Shown here: piece after piece, positions 25,110-32,049 of the stretch
Layout: every line of letters starts with the position of its first letter
Position numbering within the stretch: position 1 is the first letter of the stretch
Source: a virus
Length of the DNA stretch: 53,213 bases
Strand: one strand, 5' to 3'
IMG/VR virus record: IMGVR_UViG_3300021406_000015
Span: 1 to 53,213 of that record
Notes under the pieces: model-generated
Seen by the model: the letters and a program-made list of their open reading frames with translations, nothing else
Databases searched by the model: none
Told to the model about the DNA's origin: nothing
Made by a program: the position numbers and the translations under genes

Positions 25110-25197
25110 TGGTGCTCCAGAACGGACTTGAACCGTCAAATCTCATCAGAGAAACAAGACCCTCAGTCTTGCGCGTTTTCCTTTTCGCCACTGGAGC
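25110..25197 (-). tRNA. tRNA-Leu(GAG)
   Basis: Acceptor GCTCCAG/CTGGAGC with CCA, anticodon arm CAAGA-CTGAGGG-TCTTG, long variable arm. Confidence 0.93.
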
Positions 25198-25209
25198 AAA
25201 ACTAAACTT

Positions 25210-25287
25210 TGGACGACCGGGCCGGATTTTAACCGACGAAACTAGATGGGTTGCGGCCATCCGCGTTAAACACTTCGCCACCGGTCG
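25210..25287 (-). tRNA. tRNA-Cys(GCA) with C33
   Basis: Acceptor CGACCGG/CCGGTCG with CCA, anticodon arm GATGG-CCGCAAC-CCATC, T-arm GTCGG-TTAAAAT-CCGGC. Position 33 is C. Confidence 0.88.
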
Positions 25288-25288
25288 A

Positions 25289-25376
25289 TGGTGCGGGAAG
25301 CGGGACTCTAACCCGCACGAGAGTTAAATCTCAAGAGGGTTTAAGCCTCTCATGTCTGACATTCCATCATTCCCGC
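25289..25376 (-). tRNA. tRNA-Leu(TAA)
   Basis: Acceptor GCGGGAA/TTCCCGC with CCA, anticodon arm AGAGG-CTTAAAC-CCTCT, long variable arm. First tRNA of the cluster in the direction of transcription. Confidence 0.93.
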
Positions 25377-25383
25377 ATAAACT

Positions 25384-25413
25384 AAAACAGCCCCCGATTT
25401 TGGTCGGAGGCTG
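25384..25413 (-). terminator. intrinsic terminator upstream of the tRNA cluster
   Basis: Minus strand CAGCCTCCGA/TCGGGGGCTG hairpin followed by TTTTAG. It ends transcription coming from the secreted-protein gene or marks an attenuator; the next 130 bp contain no clear gene. Confidence 0.75.
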
Positions 25414-25521
25414 CTGTAACCCAGAAAATCGATCCGGCTTACATACGCGCCTCCATGCCGCTCAGTGAGCAGCTATACAAGGACGACGAGAGTAAGCTTA
25501 GGAGTTTCATACGCAGGAACA

Positions 25522-25550
25522 TGATTCCACGGATTTATTTTGGTGTCAAG
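25522..25550 (-). promoter_or_regulatory. possible promoter toward the tRNA cluster
   Basis: Minus strand TTGACA (perfect -35), 17 nt, AATCAT (weak -10), directly after the stop of the secreted-protein gene. Confidence 0.45.
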
Positions 25551-25552
25551 AT

Positions 25553-26017
25553 TTAATTAACAAAGTGCTGTATCGGATCGCCAACAACAGTCCATCCTGT
25601 CGTCGGTGTCGTCGTATATGCCGGGGTTACCCAACTACACGAAGTTGACTTCGGCGGTGTGTATGGTGCGGGCACGATGAACTTGTAATCTTCACTGTAC
25701 TGAATCCCGCCTTCCCAACCCTCACTCGGTTTCCAGTCGTGTGCGGCAGCTTCCTGTTCGGGTGTTGGCTTTGGTGGAGTGCAAGTGCCATGAAGGTCTA
25801 GCGTAATACATGCCGTTGACGGATAGACGATCTCTTCCATCGCGTACTTCCGCCGAATCTTTAAATCAAATTCCGCTTGTTGCTTTGCAAGGTCGGCGCG
25901 GGCGTCTGCCAGATGTTTGGCTTCCACCGCTTCTGTAGGGCTGAGTGCAATAACCTTGGCATTTTGTGCGTAACAACAAGACACCGACAGTGCTAATACG
26001 ACAAGGGATAGCTTCAT
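25553..26017 (-). CDS. secreted hypothetical protein
   Basis: The 154-residue protein opens with a signal peptide MKLSLVVLALSVSCCYAQNA, with a likely cleavage after YAQ. The mature part has a charged helix (AVEAKHLADARADLAKQQAE), then a cysteine pair STACITLDLHGTC and a proline/threonine-rich C-terminus. The ribosome site is strong (AAAGGAGAGTTAA). It would act in the periplasm or outside. The family is not recognised; a lysis accessory role is possible but unproven. Confidence 0.75.
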   Translation of the reverse strand: MKLSLVVLALSVSCCYAQNAKVIALSPTEAVEAKHLADARADLAKQQAEFDLKIRRKYAMEEIVYPSTACITLDLHGTCTPPKPTPEQEAAAHDWKPSEGWEGGIQYSEDYKFIVPAPYTPPKSTSCSWVTPAYTTTPTTGWTVVGDPIQHFVN

Positions 26018-26089
26018 TTAACTCTCCTTTGAGCAATTTAGTACAGCTCGATATTCGTTTTGGGCATCTGATTGCAAGTGAGGTGAACT

Positions 26090-26272
26090 ATGATTTCGCT
26101 CGTCATCACAGTAATTGTGTTCATGTTGCTGGTCTGGTTGCTCTACTATGTTGCCAAACAGTTGGGTGCGCCAGATAAGTTTCTCAATATTGCCGTGGCG
26201 GTCGTGTGCGTCCTATTCTTGATCTGGTTCCTGACCCAAGCGGCTCCAATGATCGGACATTTTGGAAGATAA
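26090..26272 (+). CDS. small membrane protein with two transmembrane helices
   Basis: Sixty residues with two hydrophobic helices (ISLVITVIVFMLLVWLLYYV and NIAVAVVCVLFLIWFLT) joined by a short loop KQLGAPDK, resembling the Thivi_2564-type small membrane proteins of phages and bacteria. Start after GAGGTGAACT. Its size and topology would suit a holin or antiholin, but no endolysin is adjacent. It is divergent from the secreted protein. Confidence 0.75.
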   Translation: MISLVITVIVFMLLVWLLYYVAKQLGAPDKFLNIAVAVVCVLFLIWFLTQAAPMIGHFGR

Positions 26273-26515
26273 TCACGCGGCTGTCTGCTTCTTTCTCCGT
26301 GCCACTGCGTGGGCATGCGTACACGGTTTACATCGACAGCCAGCACTATACGAGGAGTAAATCCCGTGTGTGAGGATCTTGTCTGCAATATTGCGTGCGC
26401 GATATGCACGCGTTCGCAAGGCCCACGCCTCTTTACATTTTTTGCAACGACAACTGTGATTTGTATAGCAACTGATCGTTCCGTGAGTCCAGTCTTTTTT
26501 CGCCAGTTTTTCCAT
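26273..26515 (-). CDS. protein of two HGT-CRC zinc-finger-like units
   Basis: Eighty residues made of two copies of the pattern HGT-x3-Y-x3-H/G-CRC-x2-C (WTHGTISCYTNHSCRCKKC and LTHGIYSSYSAGCRCKPC), each followed by a basic helix. One copy of the same unit ends the HNH protein at 12772-13563. The stand-alone form may bind DNA or RNA. TATATT lies exactly 7 nt before the ATG and there is no Shine-Dalgarno, so it may be leaderless. Confidence 0.7.
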   Translation of the reverse strand: MEKLAKKDWTHGTISCYTNHSCRCKKCKEAWALRTRAYRARNIADKILTHGIYSSYSAGCRCKPCTHAHAVARRKKQTAA

Positions 26516-26522
26516 GGAAATA

Positions 26523-26528
26523 AATATA
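26523..26528 (-). promoter_or_regulatory. -10 box of the finger-protein gene
   Basis: Minus strand TATATT, 7 nt (TATTTCC), ATG at 26515. Confidence 0.45.
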
Positions 26529-26628
26529 CTGCATAATTACGAAACATGGTATTGTGTTTCTGCGGGAAGCCGGAGTGCTGAACATTCTGCTACGCGTTTC
26601 AGGACTGGGGAACCGGCTCTCCCGCGTA

Positions 26629-26643
26629 GTCCAGAATCTGGAG
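26629..26643. repeat. 15-bp palindrome overlapping the RusA ribosome site
   Basis: GTCCAGAATCTGGAG, 14 of 15 consensus bases; the right arm CTGGAG supplies the GGAG before the ATG at 26647. Confidence 0.85.
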
Positions 26644-26646
26644 TGT

Positions 26647-27066
26647 ATGCCTAAATTATCGTTCGTGGTTCTTGGGAAGCCAGCGCCTCAAGGTAGTATG
26701 CGAGCAATCGTTGTCAAGGGTAAGGCTCGACTCATTTCCCAACTCAAGACCACGATGCCATTTCGCCAACAAGCTGGTTGGTCGTCTCTCACCGCACGCG
26801 CTGAAGCTGGCTATCACGAAGTTATGTTCGGCGCACACGTTCCGATCTTCGTTACCTGCGCCTTCTACTTCGCACCACCTAAAAAGATGCCAAAAGGCCG
26901 CAAGTATCCAGCCGTTCCTCCGGATTGCGATAAATTATGCAGGCTTATTTTAGACTCTATGAAGCACGTGATATACACCGACGACGGGCAAGTAGTAAAT
27001 CTGATGGCAAAGAAACGCTATGGACTCCCAGAACGCGCGGAAGTGACTGTGGAATCCGTCGAATAA
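26647..27066 (+). CDS. rusA: RusA-like Holliday junction resolvase
   Basis: The 139-residue protein matches the RusA pattern: FVVLGKPAPQGSMRAIVVKG, PIFVTCAFYFAPPKKMPKGR, PDCDKLCRLILDSMKHVIYT and DDGQVVNLMAKKRYG, including the DxDKL and DDGQV acidic residues of the active site. RusA cuts Holliday junctions in phage recombination intermediates. I use the ATG at 26647; an upstream GTG frame would read through the palindrome and lacks a ribosome site. It is the first gene of the plus-strand accessory cassette. Confidence 0.9.
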   Translation: MPKLSFVVLGKPAPQGSMRAIVVKGKARLISQLKTTMPFRQQAGWSSLTARAEAGYHEVMFGAHVPIFVTCAFYFAPPKKMPKGRKYPAVPPDCDKLCRLILDSMKHVIYTDDGQVVNLMAKKRYGLPERAEVTVESVE

Positions 27067-27095
27067 TAAAATCTCACACTCTGCGCTTTTTGTGC

Positions 27096-27101
27096 TATGG
27101 T
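27096..27101 (+). promoter_or_regulatory. -10 box before the GT-B glycosyltransferase
   Basis: TATGGT, 7 nt (TCTGAGC), then the ATG at 27109; ACTCTGCGCTT lies 9 nt upstream, as at other putative promoters. Confidence 0.4.
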
Positions 27102-27108
27102 TCTGAGC

Positions 27109-28350
27109 ATGGCCGCAAATTCTCCGATACCCCTCCTGCTCATCTCCGATAGTCCGTCCGGTCCAACTGGGCTTGGAAGAATATGCAGGGATCTTGCGAC
27201 ACGGATTCATGAGAACTTGAGCGATATATACAGGCTCGCTACCGCAGGAACAGGATCACCGGGGTCTATCAAGTTTCCGTGGATGCAATATAATTTCGAG
27301 GCCACTCCGGAATGGGTTATGCCGTCACTCCCGGATATTGTCGAAGACTTTGCAGGCAAAGAACGTTGCCGTGTGATGTTCATCGGTGATCTTCATCGCG
27401 TAAGCTGGTTTTCTCAACCAGAACGCTTGGGAAATGAATCTCTCGCCAAGTTCCCTGTTTTGAAGTCGTGGCTACTTAAGGCCAACATCGACCGTTGGTG
27501 TTACGTTCCCATAGACTCAAGTGGGCCTCAAGACAAGTTTTCTTTCCCAATCGCATTGACGGCGATGGGATTTGACCGGCTGCTTGCTTATGGCAAGTTC
27601 GGTGAAGGTGTGCTACGAAGAACCATGGGGGACGCGGAAGCGGATAAACGACATTTGACATGGCTTCCACACGGCATCAATGGGGATGCATTCTTTTCTC
27701 GTGATTACACGGCCAGCAGAGATGGTTTTCTCGATTACACCGGAGCGCAGTCCATGCTCCACCTGCTGGGAGTTCACACGAAGACATCCCCTATCGCTGC
27801 CGATGAAGTTTTGGTAGGCGTAGTGTGTTCAAATCAGGGGCGCAAGGATCTTCCACTTACCTGCGAGACAATCGCTCTTCTTTCGCAGCAGAGGAAGACA
27901 AGATTTTGGCTGCACACTGACCAGTTAGAGCGGGCATGGTCGATCCCGTCGCTTCTCGTTGATTACGGAATCCTTGAAAACACAATCATCTCGTTAGATG
28001 TGGTTTCAGACGAGAAACTAGCAAGTGCATATTCTGCATGTGACGTCACCTTGGGGCCGGGAAGCGAAGGTTTCGGTTTCCCGCTGATGGAATCGCAGTT
28101 CTGTGGTTGTCCGGTGGTCACAGGTGCCTATGCGGGTGGAGCCGATATCGTACCAGAATACTGGCAAGTTGAGCCCGTAGCTTATCGGTATGAAGGATCG
28201 TATGCGAGCAAGAGGCCAGTCTACAACGCAGAGGATTGGGTCAAGAAAGTCAATTATCTTGTAGGGAGAAGATGTAATCGCCCCGGCGAATATGACTGGA
28301 AAAGACTATGGCCTGAACGATGGGAGCATTGGTTCAGGAGGGGAGTGTAA
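27109..28350 (+). CDS. GT-B glycosyltransferase (family 4-like)
   Basis: The 413-residue protein has the two-domain GT-B layout. N-terminal part: LLLISDSPSGPTGLGRICRD. C-terminal nucleotide-sugar domain: ADEVLVGVVCSNQGRKDL, then SDEKLASAYSACDVTLGPGS, EGFGFPLMESQFCGCPVVTG, the E-x7-E-type signature of family 4 enzymes. It would glycosylate DNA, a virion protein or a host surface component. Two further glycosyltransferases and a methyltransferase lie 4.6 kb on. The stop TAA overlaps the ATG of the LexA-like gene. Confidence 0.88.
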   Translation: MAANSPIPLLLISDSPSGPTGLGRICRDLATRIHENLSDIYRLATAGTGSPGSIKFPWMQYNFEATPEWVMPSLPDIVEDFAGKERCRVMFIGDLHRVSWFSQPERLGNESLAKFPVLKSWLLKANIDRWCYVPIDSSGPQDKFSFPIALTAMGFDRLLAYGKFGEGVLRRTMGDAEADKRHLTWLPHGINGDAFFSRDYTASRDGFLDYTGAQSMLHLLGVHTKTSPIAADEVLVGVVCSNQGRKDLPLTCETIALLSQQRKTRFWLHTDQLERAWSIPSLLVDYGILENTIISLDVVSDEKLASAYSACDVTLGPGSEGFGFPLMESQFCGCPVVTGAYAGGADIVPEYWQVEPVAYRYEGSYASKRPVYNAEDWVKKVNYLVGRRCNRPGEYDWKRLWPERWEHWFRRGV

Positions 28351-28658
28351 TGGCTATCACGAAACGCCGTCGCGAAGTTCTCGACTTTATTGAGAACTTC
28401 ATCAAGGAGCACCGCTACTCTCCAAGTTTCGAAGAGATCATGAAAGCAATGAATTTGAAGTCTCTCGCCACGGTTCATAAGCATGTCACAAATTTAGAAA
28501 AAAGCGGTTTTCTCAAAAGGTCACATAATTCCTCAAGATCTATCGAGATCACAGATCCTCCATTTGCGACACCACGATTTGTGTTTGAGGGTCTTCATCA
28601 TCTTTGGGATAGAGTTGAAAGTTGCTACTGGGTCAGAGAAAGCGATTGTAAGAAATAG
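28350..28658 (+). CDS. LexA-type DNA-binding domain without protease
   Basis: The 102-residue protein begins MAITKRRREVLDFIENFIKE and continues YSPSFEEIMKAMNLKSLATV then HKHVTNLEKSGFLKRSH, an excellent match to the N-terminal winged helix of LexA. The autoproteolysis domain is absent, replaced by about 35 unrelated residues. It would bind DNA but not respond to RecA by self-cleavage. Its stop codon TAG is the first bases of a palindrome copy, making it a prime candidate reader of that site. Start in TAATG overlap with the glycosyltransferase. Confidence 0.87.
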   Translation: MAITKRRREVLDFIENFIKEHRYSPSFEEIMKAMNLKSLATVHKHVTNLEKSGFLKRSHNSSRSIEITDPPFATPRFVFEGLHHLWDRVESCYWVRESDCKK

Positions 28659-28672
28659 TCCAGATTCTGGAG
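28658..28672. repeat. 15-bp palindrome between the LexA-like gene and the next
   Basis: GTCCAGATTCTGGAG, 14 of 15 consensus bases; CTGGAGGGG doubles as ribosome site for the ATG at 28679. Confidence 0.88.
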
Positions 28673-28678
28673 GGGAAC

Positions 28679-29026
28679 ATGGCAGAAGAAGCAAAATGCG
28701 CTCATCCACAAGTCGTTCGTCGCGTTTGGGAAGTTGCCGGAAAAGTCATTGGTGAGAAATGGCTGTGTGATGGTTGCGATATGGAATTCTATGCGTTACC
28801 TAATTTCTTCGGCAATGGACGTATCGAAGTCATGGAACCGCAGGCGACACTCCGTGATCAGTTCGCAATGGCAGCGATGCAATCCGATGCACTGCAAAGT
28901 GCGCTCATTGCGGCAGCATATATTGCTCATGGTAAGAGCTTCGATGGCGACGTTCCTAACTTGACAACGGCAGTGAAGGAGCACTACGAAACAGCGGACG
29001 CTATGATGGAGGCTAGAAATAAATGA
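28679..29026 (+). CDS. hypothetical phage protein
   Basis: A 115-residue protein with a possible small zinc site in the N-terminal part (AKCAHPQVVRRVWEVAG, then WLCDGCDMEFYALPN) and a helical C-terminus (DALQSALIAAAYIAHGKSFD). The ribosome site is the end of the palindrome. Its stop overlaps the next ATG (ATGA). Function is unknown. Confidence 0.75.
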   Translation: MAEEAKCAHPQVVRRVWEVAGKVIGEKWLCDGCDMEFYALPNFFGNGRIEVMEPQATLRDQFAMAAMQSDALQSALIAAAYIAHGKSFDGDVPNLTTAVKEHYETADAMMEARNK

Positions 29027-29229
29027 CATATCACTCGCTCAGCGAATGCACCCTTACAGCCGACGAACGCCGCGCCGAGATGTCCAGAATCTGTACGATA
29101 CTGGAAGATTCTGTTGACCAAATGCAGGACAATGAACGGCGATTCATCACGCAAATGAGCGACGGTTATGCGCCAGTTTCCGTGAAGCAGCTTTTCTGGG
29201 GTCGTGATCTAAAGGATAAGTATCTGTAG
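29023..29229 (+). CDS. hypothetical small protein
   Basis: Sixty-eight residues (MTYHSLSECTLTADERRAEM...), mainly alpha-helical with VDQMQDNERRFITQMSDGYA and a C-terminal SVKQLFWGRDLKDKYL. It is coupled to the gene before it by an ATGA overlap. The helical pattern resembles small proteins that accompany phage nucleases, but no family is recognised. Confidence 0.72.
   Translation: MTYHSLSECTLTADERRAEMSRICTILEDSVDQMQDNERRFITQMSDGYAPVSVKQLFWGRDLKDKYL
29082..29096. repeat. 15-bp palindrome inside a small gene
   Basis: GTCCAGAATCTGTAC, 14 of 15 consensus bases, within the codons for SRICT. Confidence 0.65.
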
Positions 29230-29240
29230 TGGAGGGGGAG

Positions 29241-29657
29241 ATGGGTGAAACAACTAACATAGCATGGACTGAAGCTCAGAAAGAAGCGGCTCGACAATTT
29301 GTAAATATAGAGGTCAACCTTGGTTTGCGTCCAGATCCTAACGATTTGCCGTGTGCAGACTGCGGGCATATTTGGATGGAAGGTGAAAGGCGGCACGATT
29401 ACCATCACTTCTGTGGGTACTCTAGGGAGCACGCATTTTCCGTTATTCCTCTTTGCACACGTTGCCACTATGCAAGACATCATCCAGTTGTCACTCATTG
29501 CAAGCATGGGCACGAGTATACGGACGAGAATACGCACTTTCGAAAGAATGGGACGCGTGAATGCAGGTCTTGCCGTAGGAATCAAAAGAAAAGAAAACGC
29601 AATGCGTTATGGTGGAGAGAAAGACGAATTCGGCTGAAAGGAAATGCTCATGGGTAA
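29241..29657 (+). CDS. HNH-like zinc protein
   Basis: The 138-residue protein starts at the ATG behind GTGGAGGGGGAG. An HNH-like core CADCGHIWMEGERRHDYHHF with IPLCTRCHYARHH is followed by a second finger THCKHGHEYTDENTHFRKNG with RECRSCRRNQKK, a tail frequent in phage HNH proteins. It may nick DNA or serve as a structural zinc protein. Its last codons overlap the start of the next gene. Confidence 0.78.
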   Translation: MGETTNIAWTEAQKEAARQFVNIEVNLGLRPDPNDLPCADCGHIWMEGERRHDYHHFCGYSREHAFSVIPLCTRCHYARHHPVVTHCKHGHEYTDENTHFRKNGTRECRSCRRNQKKRKRNALWWRERRIRLKGNAHG

Positions 29658-30423
29658 AGATACAGGAATCGGCTGGACCGAACACACTTTCAATCCATGG
29701 CATGGATGTACCGAAGTGACACCCGGCTGTGACAACTGCTACGCCCGTGTTCTCGATGCACGTTGGGGTGGGGATCACTGGGGAAAAGGCAAACCGCGCA
29801 GAATGTTCGGCGACAAGCACTGGAAGGAACCCCTCCTATGGAATGCTACCGCCAAAAAAGAAGGCAAGAATGCTCTCGTCTTCTGCGCATCCATGGCCGA
29901 CGTTATGGACGATGAAGCTCCAAAAGGTCAGCGTGAACGTCTGTGGGAACTCATAGATGAGACTCCGTACTTGACGTGGCAGCTACTTACCAAACGACCC
30001 ACTCGGTATGGAAGCTACCTTCCAGAACGGTTCGCGCATAATAATGTTTGGCTCGGGACGAGCGCTGAAAATCAGCACTTTTACAATATTCGTTGGTCTG
30101 TACTTCGCGTAATCGCAGCAGACTATAATCTGATCTCGTTTATAAGCTATGAGCCCGCACTCGGACCACTTTCTATGATGGCCTACTTGGATTCATTACC
30201 AATAAAGCCGGATCGGTTCGATGATTTTCCCGATTGGATAATATGTGGTGCTGAAAGTGGTAATAACCGCCGACCGATGGAAGAGGATTGGGCAGAGAAC
30301 CTTCAATCTGAGTGTGAGATTACTGGAGTAAAGTTCTTTATGAAGCAGTTAGGCGCTCGTACACCAGAAGAAGGCGCAAAGCTTATTCCACCACATTTAC
30401 TGATCCGGGAGTTTCCGGAATGA
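29650..30423 (+). CDS. Gp37/Gp68-family phage protein (DUF5131)
   Basis: The 257-residue protein has the family signature from its start: GIGWTEHTFNPWHGCTEVTP with GCDNCYARVLDARW, then ALVFCASMADVMDDEAP, LTWQLLTKRPTRY and WIICGAESGNNRRPM. The conserved CxxC pair and barrel-like pattern suggest a metal- or cofactor-binding enzyme. The family is common in phages and its function is unknown to me. Start behind AAAGGAAATGCTC. Confidence 0.88.
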   Translation: MGKDTGIGWTEHTFNPWHGCTEVTPGCDNCYARVLDARWGGDHWGKGKPRRMFGDKHWKEPLLWNATAKKEGKNALVFCASMADVMDDEAPKGQRERLWELIDETPYLTWQLLTKRPTRYGSYLPERFAHNNVWLGTSAENQHFYNIRWSVLRVIAADYNLISFISYEPALGPLSMMAYLDSLPIKPDRFDDFPDWIICGAESGNNRRPMEEDWAENLQSECEITGVKFFMKQLGARTPEEGAKLIPPHLLIREFPE

Positions 30424-30698
30424 TGAAGATACGCTGTAAATACTGCCGAAAGTTGATCGCTCCGTGTGGTATGGCGGCGCACATGCACTTCCGACACCTC
30501 AAGATGATCCTTGCTGAGTTCCGGCACAACCCGATCATCTCGTACATGAGGCTCTTGTGGAAGTTTGAAGGCTACCGTGACACTGACGAACCTTTGGCAC
30601 TGCCCGCTCCTAATCCGCTCACGGTGTACTCACGACGCCCGCTTGGACGAATGGCTAAACCTTTTCCATGGATGAAAAGACCGAAGGGATACGAATGA
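30420..30698 (+). CDS. small zinc-finger-like protein
   Basis: Ninety-two residues. The N-terminal region CKYCRKLIAPCGMAAHMHFR with RHLKM is a likely C2H2-like zinc site; the middle has ILAEFRHNPIISYMRLLWKF; the tail is basic and proline-rich. It overlaps both neighbours by ATGA-type junctions, so it belongs to the cassette operon. Function is unknown. Confidence 0.7.
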   Translation: MMKIRCKYCRKLIAPCGMAAHMHFRHLKMILAEFRHNPIISYMRLLWKFEGYRDTDEPLALPAPNPLTVYSRRPLGRMAKPFPWMKRPKGYE

Positions 30699-30988
30699 AA
30701 AAGACTCTCCAACAACGTATCCTTGAGGCACTTGACGAGGCTGGCGGACAGATCAGCTACTTTGCCTTGAAGTATAAGATTTGGCCACGTGATCAATTCC
30801 CAAAGGCTCATCGACACAGTTCTAATGGCGGTCCACCCGGAATTGCCATGGTTCTCGGACGAGCACTCAGAGAAATGCACGACGCTGGTTTGATTTATCG
30901 CAGCCCGATGTACGACAGAAATGGACGCTATTCTGGTCAACCAGATATTCACTCGACCAGCTTTGCGCGTAAAGGTGTATCCAAATGA
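30695..30988 (+). CDS. small winged-helix-like protein
   Basis: I use the ATG at 30695, which overlaps the previous stop; the product is 97 residues. KKTLQQRILEALDEAGGQIS and MVLGRALREMHDAGLIYRSP read like a winged helix with a loop RHSSNGGPPG between its helices. It would bind DNA. It ends in ATGA overlap with the next gene. Confidence 0.7.
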   Translation: MKKTLQQRILEALDEAGGQISYFALKYKIWPRDQFPKAHRHSSNGGPPGIAMVLGRALREMHDAGLIYRSPMYDRNGRYSGQPDIHSTSFARKGVSK

Positions 30989-31710
30989 AAGAACGACCGA
31001 TCCTTTTTACGCCCGATAACGCTCTTAAAACGCACACACAACTAAAGTCTCAAACGCGCCGTGTTGCTGGATTTCCTTCATGGGTAACGGAAATAGAACA
31101 CGTTGGCCAGTGGTGGCACGGCAAAGGCAACCACCCATCACATGACTGCGAAGAGCCGAAATGTGGACATTCTTACGGTGCTTCGATGTTTACCATTCAG
31201 TGTCCATTCGGAGTCGTCGGCGACCGACTCTGGGTCCGCGAGGCATGGCGTACTTGGGAAGAGCCAAAGCACTGCGTTGATGGAATTCTCTACAAGGGCG
31301 ACGGTTCCTTTCGACCTATCGAACCGACACGCGAAGCGGCAGATAAATGGATCGTAGCGCATGATAATGGACGCTACGGTGACAAGTGGCGGCATGCGCG
31401 CTTCATGTTCCGCTGGTGCTCACGTACACTGCTGGACATCACCGATATCCGCGTCGAGCGGTTGCAGGACATTAGTGAAGAAGATGCCGTGGCAGAGGGT
31501 GTGACAGCAACGCCGTACTCCGCGCAGGATATTGCTGATATCCAGATTTCGGACTGTGCACCGGAAATCAAACAACTCGCCGCTATACTTGGTCCGGGAC
31601 AGTTCACCGCAAAAGCTAACTATATGATGCTCTGGGACTCCATCAACGCTAAGACACATCCTTGGTCAAGCAACCCTTGGGTGTTCGCGATCACGTTCCG
31701 GAGGATCTAA
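30985..31710 (+). CDS. ASCH/PUA-like phage protein
   Basis: The 241-residue protein opens MKERPILFTPDNALKTHTQL and contains SQTRR, VVGDRLWVREAWRTWEEPKH, RFMFRWCSRTLLDITDIRVE and RLQDISEEDAVAEG, then MMLWDSINAKTHPWSSNPWV. These blocks define the ASCH-domain phage proteins often called morphogenetic proteins. ASCH/PUA folds bind RNA or modified nucleotides. The role in the phage is not established. Confidence 0.85.
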   Translation: MKERPILFTPDNALKTHTQLKSQTRRVAGFPSWVTEIEHVGQWWHGKGNHPSHDCEEPKCGHSYGASMFTIQCPFGVVGDRLWVREAWRTWEEPKHCVDGILYKGDGSFRPIEPTREAADKWIVAHDNGRYGDKWRHARFMFRWCSRTLLDITDIRVERLQDISEEDAVAEGVTATPYSAQDIADIQISDCAPEIKQLAAILGPGQFTAKANYMMLWDSINAKTHPWSSNPWVFAITFRRI

Positions 31711-32049
31711 ATGCCGAAGGTCGTAAATGAAGTAACAGCGGAAGGATTTGAACTGGGGTACCATCTCGCGCGCTTTGTGGATGCGGAAGAGAAGAAAGAG
31801 CCGCTTCCCCATGGCCGCGAGCGGTGTCACAATTGCGCCTTCCGTCAAGGAACCTACCCTAACGGCTCACCAACGACCACCATGGACGCACTCAAATGCG
31901 CAATGGAGGGAACGACTTTTCTGTGTCACGAGGATTTACAACCATGTGCTGGTTGGGCTCTATTGAGACGTGCAGATCCCCAAAAGAAGTATAAGATTGA
32001 TTGGCCGTTTAGTGATGAAATTAGTCCAGAATCTGGAGGAAGTAAATGA
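31711..32049 (+). CDS. conserved cysteine-containing phage protein
   Basis: The 112-residue protein has the conserved pattern RCHNCAFRQGTYPNGSP, DALKCAMEGTTFLCHEDLQP and CAGWALL, spaced as in other phage hypothetical proteins; it may bind metal. It ends in a palindrome copy that also carries the ribosome site of the next gene. Start directly abuts the previous stop. Confidence 0.78.
   Translation: MPKVVNEVTAEGFELGYHLARFVDAEEKKEPLPHGRERCHNCAFRQGTYPNGSPTTTMDALKCAMEGTTFLCHEDLQPCAGWALLRRADPQKKYKIDWPFSDEISPESGGSK
32024..32038. repeat. 15-bp palindrome as ribosome site of the next gene
   Basis: GTCCAGAATCTGGAG, 14 of 15 consensus bases, inside the end of a gene; CTGGAGGAAGTAA precedes the ATG at 32046. 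Confidence 0.85.

Noticed and set aside
26556-26591. Eleven-codon leader peptide (MVLCFCGKPEC) upstream of rusA
   Set aside because: Too short to judge, without attenuator hairpins or a clear ribosome site.
31540-31554. Another palindrome copy
   Set aside because: ATCCAGATTTCGGAC matches only 12 of 15 bases and lies in a gene; I did not count it.
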